From NCBI GenBank assembly GCA_023392795.1, contig JAEWNJ010000072.1, positions 1 through 9,996 of the forward strand: a stretch of 9,996 bases of DNA, given 5' to 3'. The stretch comes from Candidatus Cloacimonadota bacterium. Its GTDB lineage: Bacteria > Cloacimonadota > Cloacimonadia > Cloacimonadales > Cloacimonadaceae. The notes under the pieces were generated by a model that saw nothing but the letters and a program-made list of their open reading frames with translations, did no database searches and was not told where the DNA came from. Made by a program: the position numbers and the translations under genes. Shown here piece after piece: positions 1 through 4,639 of the stretch (positions are counted from its first letter, which is position 1; each line of letters starts with the position of its first letter).

Positions 1-2
1 GT

Positions 3-38
3 CGAACACCGGTCATAGGTTTGTATGACCGGTGTTCG
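3..38. repeat. Perfect 15-bp inverted repeat (long hairpin)
   Basis: Bases 3-17 (CGAACACCGGTCATA) are exactly complementary to 24-38, with the six-base loop GGTTTG. No T-run follows on the plus strand, so it is not a standard intrinsic terminator in that direction. The other side lies outside the window, so a terminator reading leftwards cannot be excluded. It could also be an operator, a mobile-element end or part of a structured RNA. Confidence 0.75.
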
Positions 39-188
39 GGAGGCTAACTACATGCGCATGAACCTGAAGACAGGAAGACGCTACCTGACACGACGTTGCC
101 ATACGAGGATTGTTGGCTAAACACTAAAACAAGTGGAATAACGGCATTCTATAGCCCGGTTAGATTTTATCCCTCTCCCCACCTGCAC
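39..188. other. Non-coding leader to the hairpin array
   Basis: No convincing gene is seen. A 22-codon frame opens at 52 behind GGGAGG (39-43 region) and ends at 120; its product would be short and very basic (it begins MRMNLKTGRR). A frame entering from the left edge at position 3 closes at 45-47 and could be the tail of an upstream gene. Neither has recognisable homology by eye. The rest is plain sequence leading into the array. Confidence 0.4.
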
Positions 189-413
189 CGCGAAGCCGCC
201 CATCTCGTTGCGAAGCAACCCCTCTCGCGCTGAAAGCGCCCATTTCGTGAGGCGAAGCCGAAACCCATTTCGTGCCGAAGGCACCTATTTCGTTGCGCAG
301 CAACCCATCTCGTGCCGAAGGCACCTATTTCGTTGCGAAGCAACCCATCTCGTCCGAAGGACCTATTTCGTTGCGAAGCAACCCATCTCGCACGAAGTGC
401 CTATTTCGTTACG
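189..413. repeat. Tandem array of covarying GAA-loop mini-hairpins
   Basis: About ten consecutive units of 18 or 20 nt occur, plus degenerate ends. Each unit is a 4-5 bp stem around a GAA triplet followed by a seven-base linker. Left arms in order include GTTGC (207), GCGCT (227), an imperfect GGC stem (251), GTGCC (272), GTTGC (292, loop GCA), GTGCC (312), GTTGC (332), GTCC (352), GTTGC (370) and GCAC (390). Each right arm is the matching complement, so the stems covary. Linkers alternate between CCATCTC after most GTTGC hairpins and CTATTTC after the others, giving a 38-40 bp higher-order period from about 272. On the typA strand the loops read UUC, and the CC/GG-closed units form C(UUCG)G. 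The array overlaps the last codons of typA. I recognise no named repeat family. Confidence 0.9.
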
Positions 414-2201
414 CTTTCTATCGGTATGATGCAGGATCTTCTTACGCATCCGGATGCAATCCGGTGTAATCTCCAGGAGTTCATCATCGCCGATGTATTC
501 CATGGCCTGTTCCAGGGAAAAGACGCGGGGTGGAATCAGTTTGATGGCGTCGTCCTTGCCCGCGGCACGGTTGTTGGTAAGCTTTTTGCCCTTGCAGACA
601 TTGATCACGAGGTCTTTATCCTTGCTATGCTGACCGATCACCATGCCGGCGTAAACTTCGGTATTGGGAGAGATGAAAAAGGTGCCTCGCGGTTGAAAGC
701 TATTCAGCGAATAGCCCAGCGCCACACCGGTTTCCATGGCTATCATCGATCCGTGGCTGGAGCCCTGAATCTCACCCTTGTATTCTTCGTAACCCAGGAA
801 GGCCTGGCTGATCACGCCCGTCCCCCGGGTTTCGGTGAGAAATTCATTGCGGAAACCGATCATTCCGCGGGAAGGGACCTTAAATTCGAGCCGGGCATAT
901 CCGTCCACAGCCGGGGTCATATAGAGCACTTCACCTTTGCGGCGTCCCATGAGATCGATCACCGTGCCCACGTGTTCCTGCGCCACATCCACCAAAGCCA
1001 TTTCCATGGGTTCGAGAATTTTGCCATCCTCCTCTTTGTACAGCACTCTGGGCTTGGATATCTGAAATTCGTAACCTTCGCGGCGCATGTTTTCCATCAG
1101 GATGGAGAGTTGCAATTCACCCCTGCCTTTCACCAGAAATGTGTCCGCGCTGGAGGTGCGTTCCACCACCAGGGAGACGTTGGTTTGCAGTTCCTTTTGC
1201 AGGCGTTCCCAGATCTTGGAAGAAGTTAGCCACTTTCCGCTGCGACCCATGAAAGTGGAATCGTTGATGATGAATTCCACGCTGATGGTGGGTTCATCGA
1301 TGCTGATGGAGGGCAGGGCGATTGGATTATCCTTGTCGGCAATGGTCTCACCGATGTCGATGCCTTCAATGCCGGCTATCGTGATGATATCTCCGGCGTA
1401 GGCTTTCTTGATCTCTTTCCTGGTCAGGCCTTCGTAACTGAAGAGCGCGGTAACTTTGTAGATCTGCTTGTCTCCATTACGCTTCAATAGCGCCACTTCA
1501 TCCCCGGTTTTGATGCTGCCATGATGGATCTTTCCGGTGGCGAGCTTACCCAGGTAGTTATCATATTCGATGGCAGAGCTGAGCATTTGGAAGGCTTGAG
1601 CGCGATCGCCGATGGCGTTGGGCACTTCCGCGATCACCAAATCCAGCAGGGGATAGATGTTTTTGGCTTCATCATCCAGCTCTTTCACCGCGTAGCCATC
1701 CTTACCGGAGGCATAGATGACTGGGAAATCAAGCTGTTCGCTGCTGGCATTGAGCTCCAGAAAGAGCTCGAACACCATATCCAGCACATCATGCGCCCTG
1801 GCATTGGGACGGTCGATCTTGTTGATAACCACAATGGGTCTCAAGCCCATACTCAGTGCGTTTTTGAGTACATACTTAGTCTGGGGCATGGGGCCCTCAA
1901 AAGCGTCCACCAAAAGCAACACCGAATCCACCATATCCATGATGCGTTGCACTTCTCCGCCAAAATCGGAATGGCCGGGAGTATCCACCAGATTGATCTT
2001 GTAACCATGATAATGTAGGGAAGCATTCTTGGAAAATATGGTGATTCCCCGTTCTTTTTCGATGTCGTTTGAATCCATCACCCGTTCGGTGAGCTTTTCA
2101 TTGGCGCGAAAGACCCCCGCTTGCCGTAAGATGGCATCGATGAGCGTGGTCTTCCCATGATCGACATGGGCAATGATGGCTATATTCTTGATTTTCTGCA
2201 T
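363..2201 (-). CDS. typA: Ribosome-associated translational GTPase TypA/BipA
   Basis: This is a 612-aa translational GTPase of the EF-G/LepA superfamily. Family members bind the 70S ribosome and act in 50S assembly and in stress or cold adaptation. All G motifs are visible: AHVDHGKTT at residues 11-19, ERGITI at 50-55, DTPGH at 73-77, NKID at 127-130 and an ASGKDG G5-like segment. The C-terminal region has the typical IRMRKK tail, and the length matches the family (about 605-615 aa). I chose the ATG at 2201-2199 because AAGGA (2207-2211) precedes it by 5 nt and MQKIKNIAIIAHVDHGK is the normal N-terminus. An in-frame start 12 codons upstream has no such support. The last residues after RKR (ending MGCFATK) and the TAG stop are encoded by the hairpin array, so the native tail has probably been replaced. 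No T-run terminator follows; the array forms the 3' UTR. Confidence 0.97.
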   Translation of the reverse strand: MQKIKNIAIIAHVDHGKTTLIDAILRQAGVFRANEKLTERVMDSNDIEKERGITIFSKNASLHYHGYKINLVDTPGHSDFGGEVQRIMDMVDSVLLLVDAFEGPMPQTKYVLKNALSMGLRPIVVINKIDRPNARAHDVLDMVFELFLELNASSEQLDFPVIYASGKDGYAVKELDDEAKNIYPLLDLVIAEVPNAIGDRAQAFQMLSSAIEYDNYLGKLATGKIHHGSIKTGDEVALLKRNGDKQIYKVTALFSYEGLTRKEIKKAYAGDIITIAGIEGIDIGETIADKDNPIALPSISIDEPTISVEFIINDSTFMGRSGKWLTSSKIWERLQKELQTNVSLVVERTSSADTFLVKGRGELQLSILMENMRREGYEFQISKPRVLYKEEDGKILEPMEMALVDVAQEHVGTVIDLMGRRKGEVLYMTPAVDGYARLEFKVPSRGMIGFRNEFLTETRGTGVISQAFLGYEEYKGEIQGSSHGSMIAMETGVALGYSLNSFQPRGTFFISPNTEVYAGMVIGQHSKDKDLVINVCKGKKLTNNRAAGKDDAIKLIPPRVFSLEQAMEYIGDDELLEITPDCIRMRKKILHHTDRKRNEIGTSCEMGCFATK

Positions 2202-2320
2202 TTTAATCCTTAGTGGGGTTGATTTTCGGGTCAGCATCTGCAGGGGCGGGATTTCGTCAATAAGGATCGGGAAAGAGTTGATGGCGGAGTAGTATTTTCC
2301 GATGTTTTGTGTCTATAGTG

Positions 2321-2346
2321 GAAATGACATAATCCCTGCCCAGCCC
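2321..2346. repeat. Half copy of the TGACATAAT palindromic element
   Basis: Bases 2325-2346 match 4481-4502 at 21 of 22 positions. In addition, 2321-2333 (GAAATGACATAAT) is the exact reverse complement of 4546-4558. This is therefore one arm of the palindromic element present in full at 4481-4558. No opposite arm is visible nearby. It sits in the 236-bp divergent spacer between typA and the 2438 gene, where it may influence transcription or simply be a remnant. Confidence 0.7.
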
Positions 2347-2437
2347 CCATGAGACCGAACTGAGAACAAAGCTATTGACACAAATCCACATCGGCTTTTC
2401 TTTGCCCCGAATACTAATCGAATCGGGAGTAAGAGAT

Positions 2438-2998
2438 ATGAAAACACCGGGACCTAGCTGGAATCCAACCGTTACCCTGGCCAAGCTGTTCGAAGAGCAG
2501 AATCAATTCTTTGACGCGCTTGCCACCTACGAGATGATCGCCCAGAATGATTCTTCCCCTGTCATCAGGGAGAAGATCGAGGCGCTGCACGCCCGCATTT
2601 TGAACGACCCCTCAAACCGCTATGATCCCCGCATCGAAAAGCTGTTCACTCCCGAAGAACTGGCTTATCTGAAGATTCTCTCCCATCAGGGTTTTGACAA
2701 TATGTCGCGTACTCTGGAAAAGCTGAATGAAGGCTTCGCCGGCGCTGAACTGGTGTTTGAAGAAGAGGACATTCTGGCGGAAGAATCTGAGCTGGACGCA
2801 CTTTCCGCCATGCTGAAGGAAATCGAGCAGCAAGCCCAGCTAAGCCTGATCGAACACTCCGGAGAGTTCACCGATCTCACCGTGTCGGACATGCTGATCG
2901 CCATTCTTTCCCGCTTTGACAAGCAGAAGAAGCTTAGCGAAATTAGCGTATCGGAGCTGGTGAGCTTGTTTTTGGACATCCAGAGCCCCAAAAGCTAA
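2438..2998 (+). CDS. Helical protein with one TPR-like motif, function unknown
   Basis: A 186-aa soluble protein with no signal peptide or membrane segment. Residues about 11-54 (TVTLAKLFEEQNQFFDALATYEMI and on) read like one tetratricopeptide-type helix pair, as in proteins that open with a lone TPR. Residues 104-132 are strongly acidic and helical, and the C-terminus is a mixed helical region. I chose the ATG at 2438 because GGGAG (2425-2429) lies 8 nt upstream. A TTG at 2375 would add 21 residues but has no ribosome-binding site. It is first in a tight cluster: the 55-aa four-cysteine gene starts 6 bp after its stop, then rsmD. The TPR-like segment suggests a protein-protein adaptor, but no partner or reaction can be assigned. 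It is confidently a gene, but not a recognised family. Confidence 0.85.
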   Translation: MKTPGPSWNPTVTLAKLFEEQNQFFDALATYEMIAQNDSSPVIREKIEALHARILNDPSNRYDPRIEKLFTPEELAYLKILSHQGFDNMSRTLEKLNEGFAGAELVFEEEDILAEESELDALSAMLKEIEQQAQLSLIEHSGEFTDLTVSDMLIAILSRFDKQKKLSEISVSELVSLFLDIQSPKS

Positions 2999-3004
2999 TA
3001 AACA

Positions 3005-3172
3005 ATGCCCAAAGAAGCCCCCAAATACAATAAGCTATGCGCTAACTGCATGCGTAAGTGTAAGCAAAACGAGAATACCTCCCTGCTTTCCTGTCCTTTC
3101 CACGATCCCATCCCCGTGCAGTTGGAAATCAAGGTCCCGGGCCTGGCAAAACCCCGCGCGAAGAGAAGCTGA
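3005..3172 (+). CDS. Small four-cysteine (zinc-ribbon-like) protein
   Basis: A 55-aa protein beginning MPKEAPKYNKLCANCMRKC. Its four cysteines at residues 12, 15, 19 and 30 form C-X2-C-X3-C-X10-C, a spacing that could bind one zinc ion, and H33 lies just after the last. The C-terminus is basic (KPRAKRS). The start is 6 bp downstream of the previous stop with no strong Shine-Dalgarno, and the stop TGA at 3170-3172 overlaps the rsmD ATG (TGATG), which suggests coupled translation. It is short enough to be missed by length-filtered gene callers. Being locked between the TPR-like gene and rsmD hints at a nucleic-acid or ribosome-related role, but this is inference. The cysteine cluster and exact spacing support a real gene. 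Confidence 0.75.
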   Translation: MPKEAPKYNKLCANCMRKCKQNENTSLLSCPFHDPIPVQLEIKVPGLAKPRAKRS

Positions 3173-3717
3173 TGCGCATCATCAGCGGTATACACAAGAA
3201 ACGCAGACTCTACACCGTTCCCGGACGAAGCACCCGTCCCACCACCGACTTCAACCGCGAATTGATCTTCAGCACCTGGCAGGATTACCAAGGGAAGAAG
3301 GTTTTGGATCTCTATGCGGGTACCGGATCCTTTGGCCTGGAAGCGCTGTCCCGGGGTGCCCGATGGGTGGATTTTGTGGAATTTGCCAGCCCTGCCATCG
3401 CGGTACTGCTGGCCAATATCGAACTGCTTTCATGCGGAGACGAGTGCCACATTTACCGCAAAAAGGTGATGTCCTTCCTGCAGAATTGTGAAGAAAGCTA
3501 CGACATCATCTTTATGGATCCCCCTTATGACAAAAACCTGATAAATCCCGATCTGGCAGCGATCTACGAACGCAATATCCTCAGTAGCGATGGCGTGATC
3601 ATCGTAGAGCATTCAGCCTCGGAAAAGATCAAAAGCGATTATCAGGATAGGATTATCAGAGAGAAGACCGGCAATACTACGCGCTTTACCATACTGGGGC
3701 ATGGCATACCCGGATGA
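3172..3717 (+). CDS. rsmD: 16S rRNA (guanine966-N2)-methyltransferase RsmD
   Basis: A 181-aa S-adenosylmethionine-dependent methyltransferase. RsmD methylates N2 of G966 of 16S rRNA (E. coli numbering) in the 30S subunit. Visible family marks are the N-terminal MRIISG (1-6), RPTTDFNRELIFS (22-34; usual form RPTTDRVRE.LFS), the SAM-binding loop VLDLYAGTGSFGLEALSRGA (44-63), the acidic residue E70 ending motif II and the catalytic DPPY at 116-119. Length matches the family (about 180-200 aa). The start overlaps the stop of the small cysteine protein, so no separate ribosome-binding site is needed. In many bacteria coaD follows rsmD; here a pilin-like gene follows instead. Phenylalanine and asparagine replace the usual RV in the RPTTD motif, a modest departure. 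Confidence 0.95.
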   Translation: MRIISGIHKKRRLYTVPGRSTRPTTDFNRELIFSTWQDYQGKKVLDLYAGTGSFGLEALSRGARWVDFVEFASPAIAVLLANIELLSCGDECHIYRKKVMSFLQNCEESYDIIFMDPPYDKNLINPDLAAIYERNILSSDGVIIVEHSASEKIKSDYQDRIIREKTGNTTRFTILGHGIPG

Positions 3718-3800
3718 AGAAGCTATTACCTTTTGTGATTATTAGCGCTATACTATTTACATACAGCAAGCCTAGGAGAGAACATGGCAGATACCGATAA
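3714..3800 (+). CDS. Possible 28-aa hydrophobic leader or membrane peptide
   Basis: An ATG at 3714 overlaps the rsmD stop (ATGA). The frame encodes MKKLLPFVIISAILFTYS followed by a basic tail and ends at 3798-3800, inside the first codons of the pilin-like gene in another frame. The lysines plus hydrophobic core look like a signal anchor or small membrane protein. It may be a translational-coupling peptide, a remnant of a longer gene, or chance. There is no own ribosome-binding site beyond coupling to rsmD. Confidence 0.3.
   Translation: MKKLLPFVIISAILFTYSKPRREHGRYR
3726..3754 (+). promoter_or_regulatory. Weak candidate internal promoter before the pilin-like gene
   Basis: TATACT at 3749-3754 matches five of six bases of a sigma-70 -10 box. 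At 17-bp spacing upstream lies TTACCT (3726-3731), a poor -35. The pilin-like gene could therefore have its own transcript within the rsmD cluster. Weak evidence only. Confidence 0.25.
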
Positions 3801-4296
3801 CAAGAAGTCGCGCACCAAATACCTGGTCGCCGCAGCCTTAGTGATCATCATCGTGGCAGCGATCCTGATCGTTCCCCGCTACAATAAATATGTGATGAAT
3901 AAGCGCGCTCAGGCTCTGCGCACTGCCCTGGAAGCGGTGCAGAAGAACGTGGACGATTACTGGAAGACCAATGGCAGCATCGGCGGCTACGATCTCGATC
4001 TGGCTCTCGTGGAGATGAATCTGCCTGCTAAAACCACAAAGAACTGGAACTTCGCCATCGCCTGGAAACCTACTGAGATCTATACCACCCAGATGGTGGA
4101 CAAGCTGAAAGACGTGTCAGAAAACCGTACAGTTTACGTAGCGCCATACAAGATCATCATGGCTGTCGCCACTCTGGACAATCCTCTCGGTGAAGGCCGC
4201 AAAAGCTGGTATAACGGCGACGACAACAGCTATCACGGCTTTGCCTATGATGATCTGGTAGAACCCAATTGGAGAGAGATTTTCCCAAATCCCTAA
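3784..4296 (+). CDS. Membrane-anchored pilin-like protein without prepilin cleavage site
   Basis: A 170-aa protein. Residues 1-12 are polar and lysine-rich, residues 13-30 form one hydrophobic segment, and then comes PRYNKYV (31-37) with a long amphipathic helix ending YWKTNGS (59-65). This order (hydrophobic stretch, P-x-Y-x-x-Y, helix with spaced alanines, aromatic-x-x-N-G) is that of type IV pilins and pseudopilins. The prepilin mark, G-F-T-L-x-E before the hydrophobic core, is absent: the corresponding stretch is TKYLVAAALV, with no glycine and no glutamate at +5. It may therefore be an uncleaved, N-terminally anchored relative, or only look alike. The globular part is rich in Trp, Tyr and Asp and has no cysteines. 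AGGAGAG (3774-3780) sets the start. It is probably last in the operon, as a terminator follows 28 bp after the stop. Confidence 0.8.
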   Translation: MADTDNKKSRTKYLVAAALVIIIVAAILIVPRYNKYVMNKRAQALRTALEAVQKNVDDYWKTNGSIGGYDLDLALVEMNLPAKTTKNWNFAIAWKPTEIYTTQMVDKLKDVSENRTVYVAPYKIIMAVATLDNPLGEGRKSWYNGDDNSYHGFAYDDLVEPNWREIFPNP

Positions 4297-4324
4297 AGCT
4301 TTCACCACCATTTTGATTCACCGC

Positions 4325-4359
4325 GAGACCCATCTGAACAAGTGGGTCTCACTTTTTTT
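4325..4359 (+). terminator. Rho-independent terminator
   Basis: GAGACCCA (4325-4332) pairs perfectly with TGGGTCTC (4343-4350) across a 10-nt loop, and ACTTTTTTT follows at once. It lies 28 bp after the stop of the pilin-like gene and ends the plus-strand cluster starting at 2438. Confidence 0.92.
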
Positions 4360-4480
4360 ATCAACAAAGAGAGAAAGAGAAGTGGGATTAGGCTGATAAC
4401 CAAATAGAACTCTGATCCCCATGATCCGCATGATTATCTTGATTTCTGTATTTAGGAACCATCCAGGATCCACCTTGAAC

Positions 4481-4558
4481 TGACATAATCCATGCCCAGC
4501 CCATCACCCTGTTTGTTTGGGGCTGAAGCCCCCCATACCCCGTTTATTATGTCATTTC
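4481..4558. repeat. Palindromic MITE-like intergenic element
   Basis: TGACATAAT (4481-4489) and ATTATGTCA (4546-4554) form perfect terminal inverted repeats about 74 bp apart end to end. Inside is a second hairpin, GGGGC (4519-4523) with GCCCC (4528-4532) around TGAA. The left arm recurs at 2325-2346 with one mismatch, and the right end matches 2321-2333 in reverse. Two copies in 10 kb, both intergenic, suggest a dispersed non-autonomous element. No flanking target duplication could be established. Confidence 0.65.
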
Positions 4559-4570
4559 ATTGTTTATCAA

Positions 4571-4597
4571 ATCCGCGTGATCCGCGTAATCCGCGTG
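4571..4597. repeat. Three tandem 9-bp repeats ATCCGCGT(G/A)
   Basis: Three consecutive units ATCCGCGTG, ATCCGCGTA and ATCCGCGTG fill 4571-4597. Related words occur at about 4424 and 8207 (ATCCGCAT), both also intergenic. The unit may be a short dispersed repeat or binding site; no function is assigned. Confidence 0.7.
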
Positions 4598-4639
4598 CCC
4601 TGATTGTTACTAACCCCATGAGGCCGTTGCCCCAACCAC

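Larger units (their letters stand above)
4297..4639. other. 343-bp convergent spacer
   Basis: No coding region is seen. In order it holds the intrinsic terminator of the pilin-like gene (4325-4359), an A+T-richer stretch with ATCCGCAT-type words (around 4420-4432), a palindromic element (4481-4558) and three tandem ATCCGCGT(G/A) units (4571-4597). No T-tract terminator is evident for the minus-strand SNF2 gene; the 4519-4532 hairpin is the nearest structure. Confidence 0.6.

Noticed and set aside
40..60. Similarity of GGCTAACTAC to the 16S rRNA 530-loop region
   Set aside because: The match covers about ten bases only; flanking bases do not fit rRNA.
189..413. CRISPR array
   Set aside because: Units are only 18-20 nt, the linkers are constant and there are no unique spacers or cas genes.
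208..469. Short plus-strand frames through the hairpin array giving repetitive Ser/Arg/Phe peptides
   Set aside because: They come from the repeat units themselves, have no start signals and change frame when units are 18 rather than 20 nt long.
312..1229. 305-aa plus-strand open frame across the 3' half of typA
   Set aside because: It lies antisense to typA, which has every GTPase motif. It has no ribosome-binding site and its protein is rich in His/Phe typical of a reversed frame.
2375..2437. TTG start adding 21 residues to the TPR-like protein, and TTGACA at 2375 as a promoter
   Set aside because: No ribosome-binding site precedes the TTG. For the promoter, no -10 box lies at acceptable spacing (the nearest AATACT is 29 bp away).
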